Program-made: the position numbers and the translations under genes
In this document: positions 25,960-34,032 of the stretch, piece by piece
How the letters are laid out: every line of letters begins with the position of its first letter
Numbering within the stretch: position 1 is the stretch's first letter
The notes under the pieces: generated by a model
What the model was told of the DNA's origin: nothing
Seen by the model: only the letters and a program-made list of their open reading frames with translations
Database searches by the model: none
Assembly: GCA_041753075.1 (NCBI GenBank)
Contig: JBGSVE010000137.1
Span: 1 to 64,000, forward strand
Source of the DNA: UBA6163 sp041753075
Lineage (GTDB): Bacteria > Planctomycetota > Planctomycetia > Pirellulales > Pirellulaceae
Length of the DNA: 64,000 nt
Reading direction: 5' to 3'

Positions 25960-27147
25960 ATGAAAATCCACGAATTCCAAGGCAAAGAACTGTTTCGCGG
26001 TGCCGGTGTTCCGGTGCTGCAGGGCTACGTTGCCAAGACGCCACAAGAGGCCGCCGACGCGTATGCAAAGCTGGGTACGCCGATCGGTGTTGTCAAAGCC
26101 CAGATTCACGCCGGCGGTCGCGGCAAGGGAAGTGTGATCGATAATCCGGCACAAAAAGGCGTCGTGCTGGCCCGATCCGCTGACGAGGCCAAGCAGGCCG
26201 CCGCCGGTCTGCTTGGTAAAAAACTGGTCACGATTCAAACTGGCCCTGAAGGCCAACGAGTCAATCAGGTCTTCATCGAACAGGGCTGCCGGATTTCTCG
26301 CGAGTTGTACCTCGGGATCGTCGTTGACCGCGCCGCGGCGATGCCCGTTTTGATGGTCAGCAGCGAAGGCGGCGTCGAAATCGAGAAGGTCGCCGAGGAA
26401 ACTCCTGAGTTGATCTTGAAAGAGCACTTCGACCCTGCGGTCGGTCTGGAGAGCTTTCAGGTTCGCAAGATTTGCAAGGCGTTGGGCATCGACGGCAAGG
26501 CGGCGAAGGCAGCCGATCCGTTCATGAAATCGATTTGTAAGTTTTTTGTCAAATACGATTGTTCGCTGACCGAAATCAACCCGCTGGTGATTACCGAAGA
26601 TGGCGAGATGATCGCGTTGGATGCGAAGATTACGTTTGATGACAACGCGATGTTCCGCCATCCCGATTTGAAGTCGCTGCGTGATCTGGATGAAGAAGAG
26701 CCGACCGAAGTGCGCGCCGCTGACGCGGGTTTGAGTTATGTCAAACTCGAAGGCAACATCGGTTGCCTGGTCAATGGCGCTGGATTGGCGATGTCAACGA
26801 TGGACATCATCAAGTACCACGGCGGCCAACCGGCAAACTTCCTTGACGTTGGCGGTGGAGCAAACACCCAACAAGTCACCGAGGCGTTTCGGATTTTGCT
26901 GTCGGACCCCAATTGCAAAGGCGTGCTGGTCAACATTTTCGGCGGCATCGCGCGCTGCACAACGATTGCGACGGCGATTATCGAAGCCGGCAAAGAAGTC
27001 GGCTTCAACGTTCCACTGGTCGTTCGATTGGAAGGAACCGAGGTCGAACAGGGTCGCAAAATGCTCCAGGAGTGCGACATCGCAATCATCTCGGCATCGG
27101 ACTTGACCGATGCTGCGGAAAAGATCGTCGCCGCCGCCAAAGGCTGA
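25960..27147 (+). CDS. sucC: Succinyl-CoA synthetase (ADP/GDP-forming) beta subunit
   Basis: A 395-residue protein of the expected size with an ATP-grasp N-terminal domain (MKIHEFQGKELFRGAGVPV, KAQIHAGGRGKGSV) and a C-terminal CoA-ligase domain (VNIFGGIARCTTIATAI). NPLVITEDGEMIALDAKITFD contains the metal-binding acidic residues. With SucD it converts succinyl-CoA, ADP and phosphate to succinate, CoA and ATP in the TCA cycle. The sucD gene follows 72 bp downstream, and ftsY after it, all on the plus strand. Confidence 0.97.
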   Translation: MKIHEFQGKELFRGAGVPVLQGYVAKTPQEAADAYAKLGTPIGVVKAQIHAGGRGKGSVIDNPAQKGVVLARSADEAKQAAAGLLGKKLVTIQTGPEGQRVNQVFIEQGCRISRELYLGIVVDRAAAMPVLMVSSEGGVEIEKVAEETPELILKEHFDPAVGLESFQVRKICKALGIDGKAAKAADPFMKSICKFFVKYDCSLTEINPLVITEDGEMIALDAKITFDDNAMFRHPDLKSLRDLDEEEPTEVRAADAGLSYVKLEGNIGCLVNGAGLAMSTMDIIKYHGGQPANFLDVGGGANTQQVTEAFRILLSDPNCKGVLVNIFGGIARCTTIATAIIEAGKEVGFNVPLVVRLEGTEVEQGRKMLQECDIAIISASDLTDAAEKIVAAAKG

Positions 27148-27219
27148 TTCGTAGGCCGCGTCCGACTTCACTTTTGCATTCCCCATTCCAACGTACCTTT
27201 CCGATAGCCAACTGCAAAC

Positions 27220-28092
27220 ATGTCCATACTTGTTGACGCCAATACACGAGTCATTTGCCAAGGCATCACCGGCAACGCGGGTGCCTTTCACACGCGCGGC
27301 TGCCGCGACTACGGAACCAAGATGGTCGGTGGAGTCACGCCCGGCAAAGGCGGCCAAGACTTTGACGGCTTGCCGGTGTTTGACACCGTTGCCGAAGCGG
27401 TCGAGAAAACAGGTGCCGATGCCTCGATGATTTTTGTCCCGCCGCCGTTCACCGCCGATGCAATTCTCGAAGCGATCGATGCGGGCATCAGGGTAATTTG
27501 TGCAATCACCGAAGGCGTGCCGGTGCTCGACATGGTGCGAGTTTTTAGGACCGTGAAGGCAAGCGATTCGGTGTTGATCGGACCGAATTGTCCCGGCGTG
27601 ATTACTCCGGGCCAATGCAAGATCGGCATCATGCCGGGATACATTCACAATCCCGGCAAGGTTGCAATCATGAGTCGCAGCGGCACGTTGACTTACGAAG
27701 CGGTGTGGCAGACGAGCAACCTGGGTCTTGGCCAAAGCACTTGCGTTGGGCTTGGTGGCGATCCGATCGTGGGGACTTCTTTTATTGATCTGTTGGCAAG
27801 ATTCCAGGAAGACGACCAGACCGAAGCGATTTTGATGATTGGCGAAATCGGCGGTTCCGCAGAAGAAGAAGCGGCGGCCTTTGTCAAAGAGCACGTGACC
27901 AAACCCGTTGCCGCATTCATTGCCGGCCGGACGGCCCCGCCGGGTAAACGCATGGGGCACGCCGGTGCAATCATCAGCGGCGGCAAAGGCACCGCGACCG
28001 AAAAAGTGGCGGCGCTCGAAGCGGCGGGGATCGTCGTCGCCCCTAGCCCAGCGAAGATGGGCGACGCGGTTGTTGCCGCGATGAAGCGTTAA
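27220..28092 (+). CDS. sucD: Succinyl-CoA synthetase alpha subunit
   Basis: A 290-residue protein. The N-terminal CoA-binding Rossmann domain starts MSILVDANTRVICQGITGNAG with TPGKGGQDFDGLPVFDTV; the catalytic phosphohistidine lies in GKRMGHAGAIISGGKGTA; IGPNCPGVITPG and MSRSGTLTYEAVWQ are further family blocks. It forms the catalytic heterodimer with SucC. The gene sits between sucC and ftsY with short gaps (72 and 11 bp), suggesting one transcript. Confidence 0.97.
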   Translation: MSILVDANTRVICQGITGNAGAFHTRGCRDYGTKMVGGVTPGKGGQDFDGLPVFDTVAEAVEKTGADASMIFVPPPFTADAILEAIDAGIRVICAITEGVPVLDMVRVFRTVKASDSVLIGPNCPGVITPGQCKIGIMPGYIHNPGKVAIMSRSGTLTYEAVWQTSNLGLGQSTCVGLGGDPIVGTSFIDLLARFQEDDQTEAILMIGEIGGSAEEEAAAFVKEHVTKPVAAFIAGRTAPPGKRMGHAGAIISGGKGTATEKVAALEAAGIVVAPSPAKMGDAVVAAMKR

Positions 28093-28103
28093 GGATCGTA
28101 CGA

Positions 28104-29120
28104 ATGGCGTTTTGGCGATCGAAGCCCGATGAAGATGAGAATGAAAAGGCGGCGACGCCTGCGCCGGAGGCTCAGCCCCCGGTGAGCCCTGAGCCGGAAA
28201 CGGCTCGTGGCGTGATTGCTCGTTTTAAAAGTGGGTTGCAGAAAACCCGTCAAGTTCTCAACACCGACATTCGCGACTTATTCAAGGCCGAAGGTCGGTT
28301 GGTGGACGAGACGCTGCTCGATGAGTTGTTCGCCAAGCTGATTCGCACCGACATGGGCGTTGGGCCGGCGACCAAGATCCGCGAAGAAATCGCGACGCAG
28401 TATCGCGGCCGCGTCGTTCATTTCAAGGACGTCCTGGACACTATCGCTGGGCAAACGCAGGCGATTCTGTCACAGGAATCAACCGAAATTCGTTGGGCTG
28501 AGAAAGGGCCGACGGTGATTCTTGTCGTCGGCGTCAACGGCAGCGGCAAAACGACGTCGATTGGCAAGTTGGCCAATCACTTAAGACAAAGTGGCCGCCG
28601 CGTTGTGCTGGGGGCGGGCGATACGTTTCGCGCCGCCGCCGTCGAGCAATTGACCGTTTGGTCGGAACGAATTGGTTGCGAGATCGTGACTGGCGAGGCG
28701 GAATCGGACCCGGCCAGTGTTGCCTTTCGCACAGCCGAGATGGCGGTCGGTGGCAATTTCGATGTTGCGATCATCGACACTGCGGGCCGTTTGCAAACGC
28801 AATCGCACCTGATGCAGCAGCTCGACAAGATACGCCGCGTGATCGGCAAGAAGATCGAGGGCGCACCGCACGAGGTACTGCTGGTCTTGGATGCTACCGC
28901 CGGTCAGAACGCGATCAGCCAGGCCCGCGGCTTCAGCGAGGTGGCGGGTTGCACCGGGATTGTCTTGGCCAAATTGGATGGCTCGGCCAAGGGCGGCGTG
29001 ATTATGCCAATTCGCGAGCAGTTCGGCTTGCCGGTGAAATTCGTCGGATTGGGCGAGGGCATTGGCGATTTGGCAAAGTTTGACGCGCAAAGCTTCGCCG
29101 ATGCGCTGTTTCGCGACTAA
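28104..29120 (+). CDS. ftsY: Signal recognition particle receptor FtsY
   Basis: A 338-residue SRP GTPase. The N-terminal acidic segment is short (about 40 residues), then the helical N domain, then the NG GTPase core: G1 VVGVNGSGKTTSIGKLA, insertion-box DTFRAAAVEQL, G3 DTAGRLQTQ, G4 AKLDGSAKGG and the closing GLGEGIGDLAKFD. FtsY binds the SRP-ribosome complex at the inner membrane and hands nascent chains to SecYEG. It follows sucD by 11 bp. A weak CACCC/GGGTG stem followed by TTT lies about 13 bp after the stop and could be a terminator. Confidence 0.96.
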   Translation: MAFWRSKPDEDENEKAATPAPEAQPPVSPEPETARGVIARFKSGLQKTRQVLNTDIRDLFKAEGRLVDETLLDELFAKLIRTDMGVGPATKIREEIATQYRGRVVHFKDVLDTIAGQTQAILSQESTEIRWAEKGPTVILVVGVNGSGKTTSIGKLANHLRQSGRRVVLGAGDTFRAAAVEQLTVWSERIGCEIVTGEAESDPASVAFRTAEMAVGGNFDVAIIDTAGRLQTQSHLMQQLDKIRRVIGKKIEGAPHEVLLVLDATAGQNAISQARGFSEVAGCTGIVLAKLDGSAKGGVIMPIREQFGLPVKFVGLGEGIGDLAKFDAQSFADALFRD

Positions 29121-29481
29121 ACGCGGTGCCGCACCCATCACTGGGCGGGTGTTTAACGGTTCGCATCATTGCAGGCGGAATGACCGTCAGCACCCGAACG
29201 ATCCGGTATCTTTTGCCAACTGTCGCCGCACGCATAGCGTGGCCCCTTTGAGGCACAGAATTGCCAGCCAGGCAAGAAAGTTTGCGAAGAATTTTCGATA
29301 GTTCCCTGTGACGACTGATCGCGAGCAGCGAATCGAGGGGACCGGTGGCGGTGTTCCCTAAGTTCTCTCTGGTCGGCCCGCTGTGGGAATGATTCCCGCA
29401 AGCGTCCCGACTTCAAAGCGGCTGGTCCATGGTGCGATTTACGTCTGTTATTAACAAACTCAGGGATTGGGAGCTATAAAG
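29121..29481. other. Leader region of the first cysteine-rich outer-membrane gene
   Basis: This 361-bp spacer after ftsY contains the promoter and long leader of the porin-like gene at 29482. A compact palindrome GGGAAT-G-ATTCCC is centred at 29391, about 90 bp before the start codon. The Shine-Dalgarno-like GGGAG (29469-29473) is identical to the one ahead of the paralogous gene. No coding sequence is supported. Confidence 0.4.
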
Positions 29482-30804
29482 ATGAAGCTGAGCAAAATGG
29501 CGCTCGTCGCCGCGATTGCTTGCGGGATTCACGCGGGAAGCGCGTTTGGCCAGCAAGCAAGTTACGGAGTTCAACAGGTCGCTTGTGCTGACTGCGATTG
29601 CGGTCAACCAGTATGCGGCTGTGAAGCACCTGCCACGTGCGATTCGTCGTGCGGTGCCGGTTGCGATTCGGCTTGCGGAAGCGGCTGTGATTCCGCTTGC
29701 GGAAGCGGTTGTGACTCAGGCTGCGGATGCGGTCTGGGAAGCTGCATGGACAAACTTGGATGCTGCGATCTTGGCGACGCCTGGACGCTGTTCGACGAGC
29801 ATTGTGGTTGGACCGCTGGCGGTTGGGCAAGCGTCGGTGCGCACAGCGCCGCATTGCCACTGTTCAACAGCCGACCTGACGAAGTTCAACTGCACCAAGC
29901 TTGGTTGTACGCTGAAAAAGCGATTGATACCTCGAGCGGTTTCGACATCGGTGGTCGCATCGATTACATCTACGGTACCGACGGTCCTGATACCCAGGCA
30001 TTCGGAACCGGCGATCGCGGCTGGGATAACTCGTGGGATAATGGTGCCGACTACGGTCACGCGATTCCCCAGTTGTACCTCGAAGCTGGTTACGGCGATT
30101 TGTCGGTCAAGGTTGGACACTTCTACACCATCATTGGTTGGGAAGTCGTTCAAGCGACCGGCAACTTCTTCTACAGCCACGCTTACACGTTCTACAACAG
30201 TGAGCCGTTCACCCACACCGGTGCCTTGGCAACCTACAACGTCAGCGATGACGTCACGGTCTGGGGTGGATATGTACTAGGTTGGGACAGCGGTTTCGAT
30301 GACAACGGCGATGCATTCCTCGGTGGAATCTCGGCTCAAGTCACCGACGACCTCAAGCTGATCTACGCCGCCATCGGTGGTCGCTTCGGCGAACAACGGT
30401 TCGGTAACGACGAGCGGGGCTACATGCACAGCATCATCGCCGACTACGCTGTCAGCGATAATCTGGAATACATTTTCCAGACTGACTTGCTGGAAAGCGA
30501 AGATTCCGCTGGCGGAACCGTTCGCAGCACGTTCGATATCAACCAGTATCTGATCTACACGATCAACGATTGCTGGGCGCTTGGCGGTCGTGCTGAGTGG
30601 TACAACAACGAAGGCGTTTATACCAACCCTGGCGACGAAGCCGATATCTATGCGTTCACTGGCGGCATCAACTACCGTCCGCACGCCAACGTTTTGCTTC
30701 GTCCTGAAATCCGCTGGGACTTCGACGACGACAACACCGGCATTTTGGAAGATGGCGATGATGACCAGTTCACCGTCGGCATGGACTCGATCTTCACCTT
30801 CTAG
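29482..30804 (+). CDS. Cysteine-rich porin-like outer-membrane beta-barrel protein (copy 1)
   Basis: The ATG at 29482 follows GGGAG by eight bases and gives a 440-residue protein with a signal peptide (MKLSKMALVAAIACGIHAGS, cleavage near AFG). Mature residues about 35-95 are extremely Cys/Gly-rich (CDSACGSGCDSACGSGC), encoded by four 24-bp tandem DNA repeats. The remainder is an aromatic, Gly/Asp-rich beta-barrel of the OmpL-like putative porin type found in planctomycetes (BBP2), ending in Phe (MDSIFTF). It shares long identical blocks (SVKVGHFYTIIGWEVVQATG) with the next gene, so the two are tandem duplicates. It probably forms an outer-membrane channel; the Cys region may bind metal or crosslink the surface. 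Confidence 0.83.
   Translation: MKLSKMALVAAIACGIHAGSAFGQQASYGVQQVACADCDCGQPVCGCEAPATCDSSCGAGCDSACGSGCDSACGSGCDSGCGCGLGSCMDKLGCCDLGDAWTLFDEHCGWTAGGWASVGAHSAALPLFNSRPDEVQLHQAWLYAEKAIDTSSGFDIGGRIDYIYGTDGPDTQAFGTGDRGWDNSWDNGADYGHAIPQLYLEAGYGDLSVKVGHFYTIIGWEVVQATGNFFYSHAYTFYNSEPFTHTGALATYNVSDDVTVWGGYVLGWDSGFDDNGDAFLGGISAQVTDDLKLIYAAIGGRFGEQRFGNDERGYMHSIIADYAVSDNLEYIFQTDLLESEDSAGGTVRSTFDINQYLIYTINDCWALGGRAEWYNNEGVYTNPGDEADIYAFTGGINYRPHANVLLRPEIRWDFDDDNTGILEDGDDDQFTVGMDSIFTF
29638..29733 (+). repeat. Four 24-bp tandem repeats coding Cys/Gly octapeptides
   Basis: Units start at 29638, 29662, 29686 and 29710, each beginning TGCGATTC or TGTGA(T/C)TC and encoding C-D-S-x-C-G-x-G. The last three units are the most alike. 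The array lies inside the first porin-like gene; variation in copy number would stay in frame. Confidence 0.8.
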
Positions 30805-31168
30805 GGTTGATCACCAAAATCGAGCAACCGCTCAATGCTGAACAACGTGCAGGCCTGACGACTGAAAAGTCGCCGGGCCTGCTTCGTTTTGTTAACGCCG
30901 CTAACGCGCCGCCGACGCCTACTGGTGGTACTCTCGCCGCAATCGATACAGCTTATCAAATTGCCGCCCTTTGGCTCGGAATTGAGTGGCGAAGCCGCGT
31001 TCGGCGCTGGATTATTCCGTTTATGCCGGTCGATAGCCATCTGTGACGGGTAGGTGTTGTGAAGACCGATCACCGCACCATTAAAGGGCAGCTACGACCA
31101 GGCGACGCGGCTCCTTCATCGAAACGATTACCTCAGCAAACCCTCCGATGGATTGGGAGTTCGCAAAT
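30805..31168. other. Spacer between the two porin-like paralogues
   Basis: The spacer holds a strong terminator for the first gene (listed separately) and the promoter and leader of the second. No coding sequence and no clear near-consensus promoter was recognised. The GGGAG ribosome site for the second gene is at 31155-31159. Confidence 0.45.
30849..30893 (+). terminator. Intrinsic terminator after the first porin-like gene
   Basis: GCAGGCC (30849-30855) pairs with GGCCTGC (30876-30882), with an inner CGACT/AGTCG pairing, followed by TTCGTTTTGTT. This is a stem of about 12 bp with a T-rich tail, 45 bp after the stop, so transcription of the two paralogues is probably separate. Confidence 0.75.
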
Positions 31169-32506
31169 ATGAAAATGAACAAATTAGCGTTGCTGGCGGC
31201 CTTGATTGCTGGTTCTGCCAGTGCCAACGAAGGTCGCCACGCTTACTACGAGCAGAATGGACTCGACCCAGGTGTTGCCAAGGTCGGACATTGCGATTGT
31301 GGTGAAGCGGTCTGCGGCTGCGAAGCACCAAGTTGCGATGGCGGCTGCCAAGTAGACCCTGGCTGTGGTAGCGAAGTTGGTTGCGACGGCGGCTGCGACT
31401 CAGGTTGCGGCTGTGGCACGGGTGCCTGTGGCATTTTTGACAAGCTAGGTGAATGCGACCTCGGCGACCCGTGGACACTCTTTGGCGAGCATTGCGGTTG
31501 GTCCGCCGGTGGCTGGGTTCAAGTCGGCTATCACACGGCCAACAACACCCTGTTCAACACGTTCGCTGACGAAGTCCAATTGCAACAGGCGTGGTTCTAC
31601 GCCGAGAAAGCGATTGACACGTCAAACGGCTTCGATATCGGCGGTCGCATCGATTACTTGTACGGCACCGACGGTCCCAACACGCAGGCCTTTGGAACCG
31701 GCGCTCGAGGTTGGGACAACGACTTCGACAACGGTGCCAACTACGGTCACGCGATCCCACAAGTTTATCTGGAAGCTGGCTACGGCGATCTGTCGGTCAA
31801 GGTCGGCCACTTTTACACGATCATCGGTTGGGAAGTTGTCCAAGCGACCGGCAACTTCTTCTACAGCCACGCCTACACATTCAATAACAGCGAACCGTTC
31901 ACGCATTCGGGCGCTTTGGCGACCTACAGCATGAGCGATGACATCACGGTCTGGGGCGGCTACGTGCTCGGCTGGGATAGTGGCTTTGACGATAATGGCG
32001 ACGCGGTTTTGGGCGGTATTTCGGCTCAAATCACCGACGACATCAAGCTGATTTACGCCGGCGTGGGTGGTCGTTTCGGCGAAGCTCGCTTCAACGGCGT
32101 CGAGACCGGCTACATGCACAGCATTGTTGCCGACATTGCCGTGAGCGACAATCTGCAGTACGTCTTCCAGTCCGACTATCTGGACACCCAAGACGTTACC
32201 GACAATGGTTTTCGCAACAGCTTTGACGTGAATCAGTACCTGATGTATTCGCTCACCGATTGTCTGGCCCTGGGCGGACGTTTCGAGTGGTATGATAGCG
32301 AAGGGGTCTACAGCGCTTTCGGTGACGAGATCGATGTCTATGCATTGACCACCGGAATCAACTATCGACCGCATGCTAATTTGGTGATTCGCCCCGAAAT
32401 CCGCTGGGACTGGGTCGATGACACCACTGGGCTGACCCGTGACGTACTCGAAGAGGGTGACGACGACCAATTCACCTTTGGAATCGACTCCGTCTTCACG
32501 TTCTAA
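31169..32506 (+). CDS. Cysteine-rich porin-like outer-membrane beta-barrel protein (copy 2)
   Basis: The ATG at 31169 (MKMNKLALLAALIAGSASAN) follows GGGAG and gives 445 residues with a short signal peptide. The N-terminal mature region is again Cys-rich (CDCGEAVCGCEAPSCDGGC, CDGGCDSGCGCGTGAC) but without the regular octapeptide array of copy 1. The barrel region is closely similar to copy 1 and ends GIDSVFTF. A tandem duplication with divergence mainly in the Cys segment and some loops is the simplest reading. Outer-membrane location and a channel role are inferred from the family. Confidence 0.83.
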   Translation: MKMNKLALLAALIAGSASANEGRHAYYEQNGLDPGVAKVGHCDCGEAVCGCEAPSCDGGCQVDPGCGSEVGCDGGCDSGCGCGTGACGIFDKLGECDLGDPWTLFGEHCGWSAGGWVQVGYHTANNTLFNTFADEVQLQQAWFYAEKAIDTSNGFDIGGRIDYLYGTDGPNTQAFGTGARGWDNDFDNGANYGHAIPQVYLEAGYGDLSVKVGHFYTIIGWEVVQATGNFFYSHAYTFNNSEPFTHSGALATYSMSDDITVWGGYVLGWDSGFDDNGDAVLGGISAQITDDIKLIYAGVGGRFGEARFNGVETGYMHSIVADIAVSDNLQYVFQSDYLDTQDVTDNGFRNSFDVNQYLMYSLTDCLALGGRFEWYDSEGVYSAFGDEIDVYALTTGINYRPHANLVIRPEIRWDWVDDTTGLTRDVLEEGDDDQFTFGIDSVFTF

Positions 32507-32610
32507 GTCGTCCCTACACCACGCCTTTAAAGCGGTGCGCGCAAAGTGTTCTCCGACGGTTCCGCCGTCGTTAGATTACGACGGCGAACGAAAAATCTTT
32601 GCTTTCAGAG

Positions 32611-32651
32611 TTGACGCTCGCCAATGTCTGCTGTATGGTCGTATCCATACA
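32611..32651 (+). promoter_or_regulatory. Promoter with overlapping palindromic operator for the GntR-ABC operon
   Basis: TTGACG (32611-32616) and TATGGT (32634-32639) are spaced 17 bases. Overlapping the -10 box is a perfect interrupted palindrome, TGTATGG-TCGTAT-CCATACA (32632-32651). Its place over the promoter of a GntR/YtrA-type regulator gene, 54 bp ahead of the start, suggests autorepression by that regulator. Confidence 0.65.
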
Positions 32652-32704
32652 CCAGGACGCAAGATCGTCCGGTGGTGACCGGCTCTTTGACGATCGGTGA
32701 GCGG

Positions 32705-33100
32705 ATGTATTTCACGGTGGACGCGGCCAGCGGTGTGGCGATCTATTTGCAGATCGTTCGCCAAATTAAATATGCAATCGCCGAGCAAACGCTTCGCCCC
32801 GGCCAACTATTGCCCAGCGTCCGCGGCTTGTCGCAGCAACTTGCCGTCAATCCCAATACGGTCGCGCGTGCTTTTCAAGAATTGCAAAGCGACGGCATCA
32901 TCGAAACGCTTCGCGGTCGCGGAGTGATCGTCTGCAAAGGCGCCGTTGAACGTTGTCGCAAGCAACGCAAGACGATGATCGCTGAGCGTGTCGCCGACGT
33001 GTTGTCCGAAGCGATCGGCGGTGGCTTGGACGCCGACGAAATTCGTGCGATCGTCGAACAACAACTGAAGTCCATCAAGAACTCAAAGGCGAACCCATGA
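32705..33100 (+). CDS. GntR-family transcriptional regulator, YtrA type
   Basis: A 131-residue protein starting MYFTVDAASGVAIYLQIVRQ. The N-terminal winged helix-turn-helix is typical: AIAEQTLRPGQLLPSVRGL, QQLAVNPNTVARAFQELQ and GIIETLRGRGVIV. The C-terminal tail is short and helical without a ligand domain, as in the YtrA subfamily, which represses linked ABC transporter operons. Its stop overlaps the ATG of the ABC ATPase gene (ATGA). The palindrome at 32632-32651 is its likely operator. The more upstream ATG at 32624 would place the promoter inside the gene and is rejected. Confidence 0.9.
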   Translation: MYFTVDAASGVAIYLQIVRQIKYAIAEQTLRPGQLLPSVRGLSQQLAVNPNTVARAFQELQSDGIIETLRGRGVIVCKGAVERCRKQRKTMIAERVADVLSEAIGGGLDADEIRAIVEQQLKSIKNSKANP

Positions 33101-34032
33101 ATCCAGTGATCACCGCCAGCGGATTGACGATGCACTACCGCGGTTGCCAGGCATTACGCGGCATCGATTTGCAAATTGCCCCTGGCACCGTCTTCGCTCT
33201 GTTGGGCGAAAACGGTGCTGGCAAGACGACACTGATTCGCATTCTGACCGGATTTCAAAAGCCAACTTCGGGCCAGGTCAGGGTCTGTGAGCTTGATCCA
33301 ACCCAGCAACCGCTCGCAGTCCGGCGGCGGATCGGTTACGTCTCCGATGCACCGGCGATGTATGACTGGATGACCGTGGCGGAGATCGGCTGGTTCGTCG
33401 CACCGTTCTATCCAGCCGGCTTTCTAGATCGCTATCGTGAGTCGGTGCTGCGGTACGAATTGGCCGACGACCGGAAGCTGAAGCACTTGAGCAAGGGCCA
33501 ACGCGCCAAGGTAGCGCTATCGCTGGCGTTGGCTCACGACCCCGAGTTGTTGATTCTTGACGAGCCGACATCGGGCTTAGATCCGATGGTGCGACGCGAG
33601 TTTTTGGAGAGCATGATCGACCGGGCGGCGTCAGGGCGGACTGTGTTTTTATCCAGTCACCAGATCAGCGAAGTCGAGCGCGTGGCAGATACGATCGCAA
33701 TCTTGCACCATGGCAAGTTGAGGTTACTCGCACCGCTGGTCGACTTGAAGGATTCGGTCACGGAAGTCAGCGTCAGCTTAGAGGACCCGTTAGTCGCATT
33801 GCCGTTGCTGCCGGGTTCGGCCGAGATGCTCAGCGAACAGACCTATGGGCGACTGCGGCGATTGGTCGTCCGCGGCTACGACTCGGAAATGCATGACTTG
33901 TTGGCGGCGCACCAAGGCGTGACCTCAGTACGCGAGCGATCGATGTCGTTGGAGGAGATATTTATTGTGTGTACGAAGGGAGGTTTGACCAACTCGCCCG
34001 AGCTGGTGGAAGCGGGTGCGATCGATGAATGA
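33097..34032 (+). CDS. ABC transporter ATP-binding protein
   Basis: A 311-residue ATPase: Walker A GENGAGKTTLIRIL, signature LSKGQRAKVALSLA, Walker B LLILDEPTSGLDP and the switch His in SSHQISEVE. The signature begins LSKGQ rather than LSGGQ. The C-terminal 90 residues form an accessory domain. It is translationally coupled to both neighbours (ATGA with the regulator; about 8 bp overlap with the permease). It presumably powers the membrane protein encoded next. The substrate is unknown; YtrA-linked transporters are often exporters responding to cell-wall stress, which is only an analogy here. Confidence 0.93.
   Translation: MNPVITASGLTMHYRGCQALRGIDLQIAPGTVFALLGENGAGKTTLIRILTGFQKPTSGQVRVCELDPTQQPLAVRRRIGYVSDAPAMYDWMTVAEIGWFVAPFYPAGFLDRYRESVLRYELADDRKLKHLSKGQRAKVALSLALAHDPELLILDEPTSGLDPMVRREFLESMIDRAASGRTVFLSSHQISEVERVADTIAILHHGKLRLLAPLVDLKDSVTEVSVSLEDPLVALPLLPGSAEMLSEQTYGRLRRLVVRGYDSEMHDLLAAHQGVTSVRERSMSLEEIFIVCTKGGLTNSPELVEAGAIDE

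Noticed and set aside
26794..27960. Open frame of 388 codons on the minus strand
   Set aside because: Antisense to sucC and sucD, whose motifs are unmistakable; the His/Arg-rich product has no recognisable domain.
29638..29733. Regular 24-bp repeats as a CRISPR array
   Set aside because: Units are contiguous without spacers, in frame and coding for Cys/Gly octapeptides in a secreted protein.
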